Below are positions 17,823-27,297 of a stretch of 64,000 nt of DNA, piece after piece (positions within the stretch are counted from its first letter, which is position 1; each line of letters starts with the position of its first letter). This stretch comes from JBFXAN01 sp050184225. GTDB taxonomy: Bacteria > Chloroflexota > Dehalococcoidia > CAUJGQ01. Where the stretch lies: the NCBI GenBank assembly GCA_050184225.1, contig JBFXAN010000007.1, positions 1 to 64,000 on the forward strand, given 5' to 3'. The notes beneath the pieces were generated by a model. That model had not been told where the DNA came from. It was given only the letters and a program-made list of their open reading frames with translations, and ran no database searches. The position numbers were made by a program, and so were the translations under genes.

Positions 17823-18683
17823 TTACCTCAGATCATGATCGTTCGCTTCTAAGCGGTTGATCTGTTCAGTGAGTTCTTCGATGCGGCCAAGCTCGAACCC
17901 AAACAATTCACTTTGCAAGTGTATGGCAAGGCTGTCAATATCTTCGAGACCATGTCGTAACTCTTCAGCTTCTGTATTCCTATGTAGTTTGTCAAGAACG
18001 TCACACTTTGCTGTAACCAGTGCGCGAAAAACAAAGGGATAGTATGAGCTGGTGTCGTAATACTCATCGGAGAAGATGCATTTGGGTTTGTACTCGTCGG
18101 ATAGCAGTGATTCAATACCGTAATTGCAGTATTCTAGTGCCTCAGATTCTTGTCCGTTCATGTTGTAATGAATAGCCATTATAAAGTTCATGTACGGTTC
18201 TGTCGGATCATATTCGAGGGCCATGCGAGCAGCTTCAACTCCGCGATCAGTCTCTCCTGCATCAAGAAGCAGGTCACAGGCGGTCATACATAGCGAAAGA
18301 ATGATGCGAGATGTGTAGTGGGTATCCTGAACAATATCGAATCCATCACGGACGAGTTGCCATGCGCGGTTGTAGTCACCTGACTCGCGGGCTTCACTAA
18401 TGGAGTTCATGAGGCTATGCATCTGGTCTATATGCGACAACTCATCAGGGCCGAGCCATAGGGTTCGCTGATGTTTGTCGAGTTTAACTACCATTTCCTC
18501 GCCGGTGGCCAGATTGGTTGCGTGGTACACGATCATACAACCGCCGATAGCGAGGATGTACTCCAGTAGCAGCGTGCCAGTAGGGGTCTCCAGTCGGTGG
18601 CCAATGTAGCTCTCTGGGGTACGCATTGGCAGCGCTCTTTCCACTGGTGTTGGTCGGCGCGTCGCGCTTACTGACCGCTGCAC
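17823..18683 (-). CDS. TPR-like protein with kinase-lobe-like N-terminus
   Basis: 286 residues if read from 18683; the ATG at 18626 (MRTPESYIG) may be the real start. The N-terminal stretch GCMIVYHATNLATGEEMVVKLDKHQRT looks like the glycine loop, VYxA and VAIK strand of a protein kinase, but no HRD or DFG motif follows, so it cannot be an active kinase. The rest consists of helix pairs with TPR character (DAGETDRGVEAARMALEYDP). Low GC like its partner downstream. Possibly a sensor in a small two-gene conflict module; function unproven. Confidence 0.6.
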   Translation of the reverse strand: MQRSVSATRRPTPVERALPMRTPESYIGHRLETPTGTLLLEYILAIGGCMIVYHATNLATGEEMVVKLDKHQRTLWLGPDELSHIDQMHSLMNSISEARESGDYNRAWQLVRDGFDIVQDTHYTSRIILSLCMTACDLLLDAGETDRGVEAARMALEYDPTEPYMNFIMAIHYNMNGQESEALEYCNYGIESLLSDEYKPKCIFSDEYYDTSSYYPFVFRALVTAKCDVLDKLHRNTEAEELRHGLEDIDSLAIHLQSELFGFELGRIEELTEQINRLEANDHDLR

Positions 18684-18851
18684 TGGTTCGTAAACCTTCG
18701 GCAGCCGAGCGCCTCGGCCTGGGTTCGATCGTGCTCCTCCGGCGGCGGGATAATTTAGAAACCTATGCTGAGGTCAGTAAGTCAGCGGGTGGTTAAAGCC
18801 TGATTGGAGGCGCGCTCTTTAAAGTTGGTCACTTGGGTGTCACGTCTGTCA

Positions 18852-18867
18852 ATACTGGCACGGTGAG
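18852..18867 (+). repeat. 16-bp target-site duplication, left copy
   Basis: ATACTGGCACGGTGAG flanks the left end of the short IS; the same 16 bp occur at 19586-19601 in the same orientation. Confidence 0.75.
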
Positions 18868-19585
18868 TGTACACGTTCAGTGATTCTGTCGTCCGATCTG
18901 TTCAGTGAAAGTGTCACCTCCCGTACCGGCGCCAGGGGTGCGAGGCGGCGGGCGGGCGCTGGCGGCTGGGGGCGGCGTCAATCGGCGTGGGCGCGGCGAC
19001 GGTGACGGCGGGCTGGTCCGGGCCGAACCAGTGATGGGGACTGCCATCGGCCTGGACGAGCATGCCCTCCTGGGCCATCCGCACCCGCCGCGCCCGTCGC
19101 ACCGGCCGGCGCCGCGGGTGCGCCTCGACCACTCCGGCGGCGCGCAGCACGCGGCGCACCGTGCTGCGGCTGAGGTGGATCGCCTCCCGTTCCGCCAGCG
19201 TCTCGGTCAGGTGCTGCTGGTTGAAGCCGGCGTATGGTCCTTGGGCCAACGCCACGATGCGGGCGGCAGCCTCCGGCGCCGTCGCCCACGCTGGCGTGCG
19301 CCCGCGATTGCCATGCACCAGGGCCGCTGGACCATGGGCGCGGTAGGCCGCCTGCAGCCGCTGCACCTGGCGAACCGAGCGTCCGAGCAGCGCCGCAGCC
19401 TCCTCGACTGTGACCAGACCCGCCCAGACCTGGTTCAACACCAGCGCTCGCTTCTGCTCATTGCGTCCCAAGATGAGTGTCTCCTCGTTCATCCCTTCAG
19501 CGTTCGTGATGCCGTGCCCACGCGCAGCGCCACGGTGACATTTTCACTGAACACTTCGCGGGTGACGGAATCGCTGGACACCCAC
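18868..19585. mobile_element. internally deleted IS (ISNCY/IS1202-like), about 718 bp
   Basis: The ends are imperfect inverted repeats (16 of 23 positions match, sharing the GATTCxGTC core), and a second inverted stretch TTCAGTGAAAxTGTCACC lies inside. The ends are flanked by a 16-bp direct repeat. Long target duplications are a known property of the IS1202 group. The only gene is a shortened transposase, so the copy cannot move by itself. Confidence 0.75.
18914..19492 (-). pseudogene. truncated transposase (ISNCY/IS1202 group)
   Basis: 192 residues. The N-terminal HTH region is intact (NEQKRALVLNQVWAGLVTVEEAAALLGRSVRQVQRL), followed by the linker and the start of the DDE core with the first aspartate in LVQADGSPHHWFG. 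The remaining catalytic D and E (normally about 250 residues more) are missing. The C-terminal 30 residues run through the deletion junction and resemble nothing. Confidence 0.8.
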
Positions 19586-19601
19586 ATACTGGCACGGTGA
19601 G
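19586..19601 (+). repeat. 16-bp target-site duplication, right copy
   Basis: Direct repeat of 18852-18867, immediately outside the right inverted repeat of the short IS. Confidence 0.75.
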
Positions 19602-19635
19602 CCAGCATCATAACCTGCCGACCGAGTCCCTCCAC

Positions 19636-19736
19636 GTCCGATAACGGCTTTTATCGGACTCACGCCCCCACCCGGCTCAATTCAACCTGGTCGCTGGCTG
19701 CGTCCGGATAACGGGCAAATCCTCACGTTATCGGAC
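19636..19736. promoter_or_regulatory. two dyads with GTCCGATAAC half-sites before a recombinase
   Basis: 19636-19659 is a perfect 9-6-9 palindrome (GTCCGATAA, 6-bp spacer, TTATCGGAC). 19702-19736 is a second dyad with the same half-site, one arm carrying an extra G. The 6-bp spacer and 60-bp distance from the XerC-like gene suggest recombinase core sites or an operator. Confidence 0.5.
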
Positions 19737-19797
19737 CCACTTTCCGGGGCCACGTTGCCGTTGACGGCCTGCCACCCGCGCGGTATCGTTAGGCCAT

Positions 19798-20730
19798 ATG
19801 AACAATAATCTGCAAATACACAATCAGCGAGCGAATTTCACCCTGGTCGTCGGGCAGCCGGCGACCCCACTGGAGGTGACCATCGAAGCCTTCCTCCGCT
19901 CGTTGCCTGGGAAGAACCGCAGCGCCGCCACGGTGAAGGCCTACCGCTCGGACCTCGGCCAGTTCGCCACCTGGCTGACCGAGAACAACGTCATCGCCGT
20001 TGACCCGACCAGGATTCGCCGTGCTGACGTTGAAGCCTACCTCTCGGACCTGGCCCACCTCGGCCTGTCTGGTGTCTCACGGTCACGCAAGCTGGCCGCC
20101 ATTCGGGAGTACTTCCGCTTCCTCGAGGACCACGGCACCATTGCCCGCTCCCCCGCCGCCGGCGTGGACGGACCCCGGCGCGAGCAGAAGACCCGCTCGT
20201 ATCTCAAACCCGACGAATATCGCGCCGTGCTGTCACTCGCCGGCAGCAACGCCCGCGACTACGCCATCTTGCAGGTCTTCCTGCAGACCGGCCTGCGCGT
20301 CTCGGAGCTGGTCCATTTGCGCATGGTCGACCTCGACCTGGCCGGCAAGGTGCTGACCGTGCGTGGTGGCAAGGGGCTCAGCGACCGGGAGATTGACCTG
20401 GAGAAGCATGCGATTGAGGCGGTGAAGAATTGGCTGAGAATCCGCCCCCCCAGCTTGCACGAGCACCTATTCCTCAACTACCGGGGCGAACCCATCAGCG
20501 AGCGCAGCGTGCGGCGCCTGGTGGCCAAGTACCGCCACCGCGCCGGTCTGACGAAGAAAGCGACGCCCCACACGCTGCGGCACACCTTCGCCAGCTACAA
20601 AGCCCGTCGCGGCGTCCCCTTGCGCCAGGTCCAGGAATGGCTGGGGCACAAGAACATCGCCACGACGCAAATCTACGTCCACCTGGACCGCCAGGACGCC
20701 CAGAAAGCGATGGAGGCGACCAGCCTATGA
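19798..20730 (+). CDS. XerC/XerD-like tyrosine recombinase
   Basis: 310 residues, the size of Xer-type enzymes. N-terminal core-binding domain (about 25-110: IEAFLRSLPGKNRSAATVKAYRSDL), then a catalytic domain with R in TGLRVSELV, HTLRHTF, GHKNIATTQ and nucleophile Y293 in IYVHL. All catalytic residues are intact. It differs from the element's integrase at 6805. A broken copy of its C-terminal half lies at 22490-22958, so this may be a smaller unit inside the large element. The next small ORF overlaps it by ATGA. Confidence 0.93.
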   Translation: MNNNLQIHNQRANFTLVVGQPATPLEVTIEAFLRSLPGKNRSAATVKAYRSDLGQFATWLTENNVIAVDPTRIRRADVEAYLSDLAHLGLSGVSRSRKLAAIREYFRFLEDHGTIARSPAAGVDGPRREQKTRSYLKPDEYRAVLSLAGSNARDYAILQVFLQTGLRVSELVHLRMVDLDLAGKVLTVRGGKGLSDREIDLEKHAIEAVKNWLRIRPPSLHEHLFLNYRGEPISERSVRRLVAKYRHRAGLTKKATPHTLRHTFASYKARRGVPLRQVQEWLGHKNIATTQIYVHLDRQDAQKAMEATSL

Positions 20731-20909
20731 CCCGCAGCCGGTTGCTCCGACTCCGCCGGCGCCGGATGGCCGAGCGGTCCTACGACCACCAGGCCGAACT
20801 AGGCCGGATTGCCCAGTGGCTGCAGGACCACGGCTGCAGGACCACCCACGGAGGCAGCGGTGAGCGAACGGGAGCCCCGCCGTGGCGAGGAGCCGCAGGC
20901 CTTCCGTGA
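20727..20909 (+). CDS. small basic hypothetical protein
   Basis: 60 residues, very rich in Arg at the N-terminus (MTRSRLLRLRRRRMAERSYD). It overlaps the recombinase stop codon by ATGA, which supports translation. No family recognised; it could be a short accessory of the recombinase. Confidence is limited by length. Confidence 0.4.
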   Translation: MTRSRLLRLRRRRMAERSYDHQAELGRIAQWLQDHGCRTTHGGSGERTGAPPWRGAAGLP

Positions 20910-21358
20910 CTTCGCCGCACAATTACCAGAGGCAAACCATCGCCGATGCCTATTGGCATGTGCGCCGGGCCTCAGGATGCACGCAAGGCCTCAGAAATCG
21001 CCACCCAAAACGGCACGGTGGAGGTTCTTTGTCTGCTGCCGTCACGTTATTCGGGCAGCCTGCCACTTCCTGCTGATCGTTGACAGGTGGCGCGGGCATC
21101 GGCAATTTCGGAGCTGGCTCCCGTGGGACGGTCACCAACTCCGCGCGCCGTCGCCGATTACGCGCAACGGCTATCAGATCGCTGCTCCATAAGTCGTTGG
21201 GCGGACCGCCGAACCGGCCCGCTGCTGCTGGCACTATCCAGCGCAGTCTTGTATGCTCCCCCCAATTGGGTTTATGCACAGGCGACTGCCGTAGTGGTTG
21301 GCGTTGTCACTATGACGTTGACTTCAATTGTGCAGGCGCGTATACAGGTATACAGGAC
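20910..21358. other. 449-bp region without a recognisable gene
   Basis: Overlapping short frames only; no convincing start, motif or repeat. It separates the XerC-like gene from a lower-GC block. Confidence 0.45.
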
Positions 21359-21790
21359 ATGTCATCGAAGCACAGCATCGCTGTAATGCTCCGGGGGTCG
21401 GGTATGGACCGACGCTGGAAAGTTGGCCGCAGCATGAGGTCATACCTACAGCAAGCTAGCGCTAGCTTGACCACTTGGTTTAAAAAGGGAGGTGCAAAGC
21501 CTATTACGAACTCCGAACGAGGTATATCACATCGTCATGATGATGAACTGCCATTGTCTGAGGAAGACGTCGCGATGATGAAGCAGTTTCATCAAGATAC
21601 GATATTTTACGAAGAGCATCGTGGATCTATAGCACGTGAGTATAATGATGGATGGGTGGCTATCTATCAAGGGATAATCATCGCCCACGAGTCAGAACTA
21701 CAGCAATTAGCAGACAAGCTGGTAGCAATGAAGGAGGCTGATGGACTGCCGGCAGAACGAGCTGTTTTGCGGCACGCTGTCCTCGGCTAA
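21359..21790 (+). CDS. DUF5678-like protein
   Basis: 143 residues from the ATG at 21359. The C-terminal 60 residues, EEHRGSIAREYNDGWVAIYQ followed by GIIIAHESELQQLADKL, match the pattern of DUF5678 proteins (Y-x3-W-V-A-I...G-x-V-x-A-H/S-x-x-L). The N-terminal half is low complexity and may not be translated; a later ATG (MMKQFHQDT) is possible. Lower GC than the surroundings. Function unknown. It precedes another unknown gene in the same direction. Confidence 0.55.
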   Translation: MSSKHSIAVMLRGSGMDRRWKVGRSMRSYLQQASASLTTWFKKGGAKPITNSERGISHRHDDELPLSEEDVAMMKQFHQDTIFYEEHRGSIAREYNDGWVAIYQGIIIAHESELQQLADKLVAMKEADGLPAERAVLRHAVLG

Positions 21791-21835
21791 CTCCAGTGCT
21801 CTGCTACATGAGTTGCAGCGTGCACGTTTTTGTTT

Positions 21836-22387
21836 ATGTTACAAGGTTATTTTATAGCCCGTGGCAAACATCTTGTTCTGGACAATATGCAAATTGTCCA
21901 TCCGGATGATATGCAGAAATTCCAGAAGGTGCCGGTCATTGATACAATTATTCGCCTTGGCGGTGCCCTGCAGACCGGCATCCTGGCGGTAACGTTCGTT
22001 TTATCCCCTGCCGATACGTACTCATACCTTGCCCCTCAGGACTCGGTGCGGCTGTCTATGCTCCGGGTCAAGGTTGACGAGCTCAAGGCCTCGGAGAGCC
22101 GGCTGCATACCATTGCTGGTATGCAGACCACGCTCCGGTTGGACAACGCTATCATCCAGTCGCTCACCGGGCAACGCATCTGGCGTGGGTCATTGCCTGT
22201 CGTCCGTCCTATTCACCCCGACCACGCAAATTCACCGGCTGAGAAGTTACGGAATGCGCTGCCGTCTGTCCTCGGGCAAGACATCCTACAGAGGTATCCT
22301 CTCTACGCCAATCCCCACACTGGCCAGGTGTTCCTGTTCACCCAGGAGGAGGCGCAGAGGCTTCCTATCGAGCGACGCGACGCCTAG
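21836..22387 (+). CDS. hypothetical protein
   Basis: 183 residues from the ATG at 21836. No signal peptide. A beta-rich first half (GYFIARGKHLVLDNMQIVHP) is followed by a mixed half (SRLHTIAGMQTTLRLDNAII). Family not recognised. It lies 45 bp after the DUF5678-like gene and shares its lower GC, so the two probably arrived together. Confidence 0.5.
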   Translation: MLQGYFIARGKHLVLDNMQIVHPDDMQKFQKVPVIDTIIRLGGALQTGILAVTFVLSPADTYSYLAPQDSVRLSMLRVKVDELKASESRLHTIAGMQTTLRLDNAIIQSLTGQRIWRGSLPVVRPIHPDHANSPAEKLRNALPSVLGQDILQRYPLYANPHTGQVFLFTQEEAQRLPIERRDA

Positions 22388-22489
22388 CAGCCTCCTCCTG
22401 GGTCTGTGACGTGCATCGGGATGTTAGCGCAAAACGCTAGGCAAAACTCGTCGCGGCCTGGGCGCGACGCGGACACGGCGGACCGACAC

Positions 22490-22958
22490 ATCGACCAACC
22501 ACACCTACTTCGCCCAGGATCTGGACCAGTTCGACGGAACCGATGGCGTCATCTTCATCAAAGTGTCAACGACCAGCGAGAAGGGCTCTCCCGCAGATTC
22601 GATGATTTGCCGGCGGATGTCCCGCCGAACAAGAAGGCGATCGCGGCGCTGCGGCTGTGGCTGAGTGCCCGCCGACCGACCGAGCACAGGGTGCTGTTCA
22701 CCAACCGATTCGACGCACCGATGGGGGTACGCAGCATCCAGAAACTAGTAGAGCGCTACCGTCACGGCGCCGGCATTGAGAAGCGGATCACGCCCCACTC
22801 GCTGCGCCACACATCTGCCACGCACAAGGCCCGCTAGGTGGTGAATGCCTTCCAGTTCCGCGACTATATGGGGCACGCCACGGTGGCAACCACACAGCTT
22901 GTACGTGCATCTTGGTCAGGACGAAGCCAGGAAGGTGATGGAAGCGACGAGTCTATGA
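22490..22958 (+). pseudogene. decayed copy of XerC-like recombinase (C-terminal half)
   Basis: Fragments match the protein at 19798-20730 in order: KKAIAALRLWL, then RSIQKLVERYRHGAGIEKRITPHSLRHT, then MGHATVATTQ, then YVHLGQDEARKVMEATSL. An in-frame stop follows THKAR, and a frameshift separates TTQ from YVHL. The catalytic H-x-L-R is kept, but the N-terminal domain and the arginine region are gone. This is a remnant of a former recombinase, perhaps the far border of a small unit. Confidence 0.8.
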
Positions 22959-22987
22959 GCGGCTCAAAAGGCTCCAACGCTTTCGAG

Positions 22988-24175
22988 CTATACAGATAGA
23001 CGGGAGAGATCCCGTGCTCGATCTTGGCGGAACGCTGCGAGAGCTCCCGTCGATGCATCAGACGCCGGACCCAGAAAGCCTCGTTGGCCGGACATGAACC
23101 CATCACTCTGGAGAAGTTGCGCGCGCCCGATTGCCGCTGCGAGCACTTCAGCGACCACGGCGGCTCTCTCCGCGCCCGTCGGGCCTGAGATACCGAAAAG
23201 CGTCCATTCTCGGCGCAGCTCGTGAAGAAAGTGATGGAACGCATCGCGCTCGCCCCACGGTACGTTCGCGGGTGTCTCTGCCTCTAGCAGCGGTCGGCAC
23301 TGATCGCACTCAGGTCCGAAACGCCCGCGCAACCCGCGTCTATAGCCAAGCGTCAGTTGCTGTGGGCGGTACTCCCCTAGCGTGCCAGCGTCGTAATACC
23401 AGGTGGACCGTTGCCGATCTTCAGGGTCTTGCGTCATGAACATCGTGGTGTCGAACTGCCGCGTGTTCCGAAAATTTCCACTTGCCAGCTCCGTCACGCC
23501 AGCGGCTGCGAAGAGCAGTGACTGCTGGTTAGCATAGCCATAGAGGATGCGCTTGCCCGCGCGACGAATGCTAAGAAACCCATCCAAGAGGGCATACAAG
23601 AAGTTCTCGTCATCAATCAAGAACCGGCTGTGCGGATGCTGTACCAGGAAGTACACGCCATCAACGGGATAACTCACCACCTGGTCAAGCACCGCATCGA
23701 ACCTCGATTCGCTCGAAACAACAGACGGGCCTACGGCAACCGTCATGTATGTAGGCGTACCCGCTGCGCAGCGGCTGCCCGCCTCAGCAATTCTCATTTG
23801 CAGCTCAAGCCACGGTTCGTCGGCAGAATCTGAGAACCGGCCCGGCAAGATGACTTCGTCCACGTGCACTCTGTTTCTTTGGTATTCAACAACGCGCTCG
23901 CAGAAGTCATGTGCCTCGAATTCTCGAGTAGAGAAGTCTGCCCCTTCCCAATATTCATGCACGAGGATATTCGGGTGGTCGGTCCGCGGTTCATAAAACT
24001 GTGGGTCGCAGAGAACGACTCCATCCAGGTCGTGAATTTCTCCTGCATCGCGCAGGAGCGAATCGGGATTCCGATATGCACGTGGAGACAGGACCACGCC
24101 GGAACTCTGGTGTGCTGGGAGAAAATCTCGCACCAGCGGCATCATGTTCCAGCCCTGTTGCATTAGGAATCGCAT
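22988..24175 (-). CDS. unknown protein of a nuclease-kinase cassette (possible TIM-barrel)
   Basis: 395 residues from the ATG at 24175, which has a GGCGGGG ribosome site just after the kinase stop; a start at 24235 would overlap the kinase. Alternating strands and helices with conserved-looking loops (GVVLCDPQFYEPRTD, VDEVILPGRF, DGVYFLVQHPHSRF, KRILYGYANQQSLLFAAAGV, ELASGNFRNTRQF) resemble a barrel enzyme in layout. No named family is certain; a distant tRNA-guanine-transglycosylase-like barrel is only a guess. Third gene of the minus-strand cassette. Confidence 0.65.
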   Translation of the reverse strand: MRFLMQQGWNMMPLVRDFLPAHQSSGVVLSPRAYRNPDSLLRDAGEIHDLDGVVLCDPQFYEPRTDHPNILVHEYWEGADFSTREFEAHDFCERVVEYQRNRVHVDEVILPGRFSDSADEPWLELQMRIAEAGSRCAAGTPTYMTVAVGPSVVSSESRFDAVLDQVVSYPVDGVYFLVQHPHSRFLIDDENFLYALLDGFLSIRRAGKRILYGYANQQSLLFAAAGVTELASGNFRNTRQFDTTMFMTQDPEDRQRSTWYYDAGTLGEYRPQQLTLGYRRGLRGRFGPECDQCRPLLEAETPANVPWGERDAFHHFLHELRREWTLFGISGPTGAERAAVVAEVLAAAIGRAQLLQSDGFMSGQRGFLGPASDASTGALAAFRQDRARDLSRLSV

Positions 24176-24194
24176 TACATCCCCGCCTCGCCCG

Positions 24195-25068
<874 letters not shown>

Positions 25069-25080
25069 CCTGGTCTCCGG

Positions 25081-25776
25081 TTAACTAATCGGGTGACGGG
25101 CCAAGTCGTCCACGAGCCGCTCATTCAACAACCATGTCAAATACGTATGTCGCTGCGTCCCTCTTGAAGAGGGCACTGCCACGCGCGGGTGGCCAGCGGT
25201 ATCGGGCACGATGAGGCCGACCAGCGACTCGCGACATGCGGCGGCCGCCTTTGATATGAGGGAATCGGTTACGTGAGCCAACACGACGTACGACGCATGA
25301 GCAAACCATAGATGTCGCATTGCTTGGGCGACCCCACGCCGCCATTCCCGAAGTTTGGCCTCAAAGGCGACCACACTGTGTATCGCCAAGCACTGGCGGA
25401 GCGCCCGTGCGCGGATGCAGGCATCGCGTCTATGTATGAGCCCACGAGCCTCAAGCTCGGCTCCGACGGCCAGGGCCTTTGCCGGCGTTATGCCTAGGTG
25501 CGAAGCGAGACTGTCGAACGAGGTCCATCGGCGATGGACCAGAAAGGCCATAGCGTACGCCCCTGCGCGGGTCAGCCGTGTGCGGTCTTTAAGCTGCGCG
25601 ACACGTTCCTCAACCACCGACGGCCGGACGTTCGCGAGCAAGATATCCGGCCTTCCGAACTCGGTTCGTGGCTCTTTCCAGATGACGGGAGAATACCCAG
25701 CACTTCCGGCGAGATTGGGCAGCAGCTCCGCCCATTCGTTGATGAATCGTTCTTCTGTTTGCCACATGGGTCTCAA
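25081..25776 (-). CDS. PD-(D/E)xK nuclease-like protein with inserted winged helix
   Basis: 231 residues. Nuclease-fold motifs: D44 in EFGRPDILL, and E139-x-K141 in SVVAFEAKLREWRRGVAQAM with Q151, the usual D...ExK...Q arrangement of restriction-like endonucleases. Between them lies a helix-turn-helix-like segment (TSFDSLASHLGITPAKALAVGAELEARGLI). The first 30 residues resemble an N-terminal helical cap. It heads the minus-strand cassette, ending 12 bp before the kinase start. A DNA-damaging or sensing role in defence is inferred. Confidence 0.75.
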   Translation of the reverse strand: MRPMWQTEERFINEWAELLPNLAGSAGYSPVIWKEPRTEFGRPDILLANVRPSVVEERVAQLKDRTRLTRAGAYAMAFLVHRRWTSFDSLASHLGITPAKALAVGAELEARGLIHRRDACIRARALRQCLAIHSVVAFEAKLREWRRGVAQAMRHLWFAHASYVVLAHVTDSLISKAAAACRESLVGLIVPDTAGHPRVAVPSSRGTQRHTYLTWLLNERLVDDLARHPIS

Positions 25777-26530
25777 ACCGGGAGCAAATGTTACCGCAGT
25801 TTAACAGCTTCGCCCGGTTAGTTTGATCCCTAGCGGAGTGATGCCCATTGACCCGTCCAGACTCGATTCCTCACTGTGTCGCCGCACGGCCCCGGCTGGT
25901 AGCAGCGAGTGAGCCAGGCACTCAAGCCGTCGAGGCCCCGGAAGAGCGGTGGTGCCTCGCGTACGGCCACCTCATCCTCTGCGGGCAGAGTCGCGGCCGT
26001 GCTCACCGTGTTCCGGCTGTGGCCCCATCCCAGCCATCGATTCGCGCAGTTCCGAGAACAAAACCGCGATGCTGCTCGCGTTGGCTCGATGGCTGCCCGA
26101 CACGTCTCGCAGGTTCGCGTCGTCCATTAGCGAGCGAGGTAGCCGATACTTCGACCGACCTCCAGGAGAGGCTCGCCGGTGGATTGGTATTGCGCAAATG
26201 CCAGGTTCTCGTTGATGCAGACCCTTGCCGCCCTCTCCCAGCCACAGGAGTATGCGGCGTAGTTATGCGGGATTGGTATTATTCCCAGGTGGGGCAACAA
26301 ATTCTCGCCGCAACGCCGGATACTGCAGAAGTACTGTTGTCTTCGTGGACAGTGAGGCTGCTTCGATGGGTGTGCGTTGGCAAGCCGGCGAGGGAGAAAT
26401 TGTCTGGCCAGATCCGGTGCCGTGCAGGCCAGAGAACCCGGTGCAAGGCATTCGTACCTGCGAAGCGCTGCGGACTGGCCAGCCGTGTCCATGGCTCCGA
26501 GTTCGATACTGCGGAGTTCGTGCGGACGAT
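25777..26530. other. 754-bp region without a recognisable gene
   Basis: Long overlapping frames exist on both strands but are arginine-rich artefacts of high GC. No start signal, conserved motif or repeat seen. The divergent promoters of the nuclease cassette and of the 26531 operon should lie here. Confidence 0.45.
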
Positions 26531-26788
26531 ATGGCATCGTCCCTTGAGACGCTGGAGCTGGAGGAGTTCGCCTGGCTGTTTGAGGACGATGTGGACGCGG
26601 ACGACTTGCAGGAAGCCGCCGACGAATTGCAAAGGGAGTTGAGAGCTCTCGACACAGCGTCGAGCCAGGAATATCAGGCCCTTGGGCGAGTTCGCTGGCT
26701 TGTCCGCCTCATCGGGCAGTCGGAGCGGTACGGGTTTGGACTCAGTGGTCGGTTCGCAGAGCGACTCGACACCAAGGACCGGTATTGA
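26531..26788 (+). CDS. small acidic protein upstream of ImmA
   Basis: 85 residues from the ATG at 26531 (MASSLETLELEEFAWLFEDD). Very acidic, helical, probably a coiled or bundled fold. Its stop overlaps the ATG of the ImmA peptidase (TGATG), which supports translation and co-expression. It takes the place where an XRE repressor often sits, but shows no HTH. Function unknown. Confidence 0.6.
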   Translation: MASSLETLELEEFAWLFEDDVDADDLQEAADELQRELRALDTASSQEYQALGRVRWLVRLIGQSERYGFGLSGRFAERLDTKDRY

Positions 26789-27297
26789 TGCGCAAAGCGT
26801 ATTGTCGAAGTGAAGCCCAGCGACTTCTTTCCGATTGCACCATCAATGCACCACCGGTAGACGCTACGGCGGCCGCGGCGTCTCTATTCCTTGAGGTTCA
26901 AGTGAAACGTCCGTGGCGGTGGGCCTCACGGTCCTTGCTCCGTCGGGAGGACGGTCAGATCTGGGTGAACGCTGATGAGTCCCGGCGTGGTCAACGGTTC
27001 TCCATCGGCCATGAGATCGGACATTTCCTCCTGCATCCGGATACCAGCGTCTTCTCGGAGCACGCGGATCCAGAGACGTTGGACTACGCTCCGGATCCGC
27101 AAAAGACACTCGAGGCTGAAGCCGACTACTTCAGCAGCGTGCTGCTTGTTCCTCCGAAGTGGTTCAGCGCAGACGTGCTGGTCGGTCTCCAGACCAGGGA
27201 ACTGGTCTGCCGCTACGACGTCTCCGACGAGGTCGTGTTCATCGCCCTGCAACAGCGTGGGCTGCTAAGTAGGCTGGGAAAGCGCTCGCGGCGGTAG
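26788..27297 (+). CDS. ImmA/IrrE family metallo-endopeptidase
   Basis: 169 residues. HExxH is in SIGHEIGHFLLHPD; the later acidic/Asn segment is TLEAEADYFSSVLLVPPKW. The second protease of this kind in the element. It converges with an XRE-type gene on the other strand (27265-27894) whose end it overlaps by 33 bp, so that HTH protein may be its substrate. Translationally coupled to the 85-residue acidic protein. Confidence 0.9.
   Translation: MRKAYCRSEAQRLLSDCTINAPPVDATAAAASLFLEVQVKRPWRWASRSLLRREDGQIWVNADESRRGQRFSIGHEIGHFLLHPDTSVFSEHADPETLDYAPDPQKTLEAEADYFSSVLLVPPKWFSADVLVGLQTRELVCRYDVSDEVVFIALQQRGLLSRLGKRSRR

Noticed and set aside
18905..19600. Plus-strand 231-residue frame
   Set aside because: Shadow of the transposase on the other strand; high-GC codon artefact.
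22988..24175. Protein as DpdA/tRNA-guanine transglycosylase
   Set aside because: The barrel-like layout is suggestive, but no zinc-binding cysteines or clear catalytic motif could be aligned by eye and no other dpd genes are near.
25848..26642. Plus-strand 264-residue frame
   Set aside because: Irregular composition, no start signal, overlaps the better supported 26531 gene in another frame.
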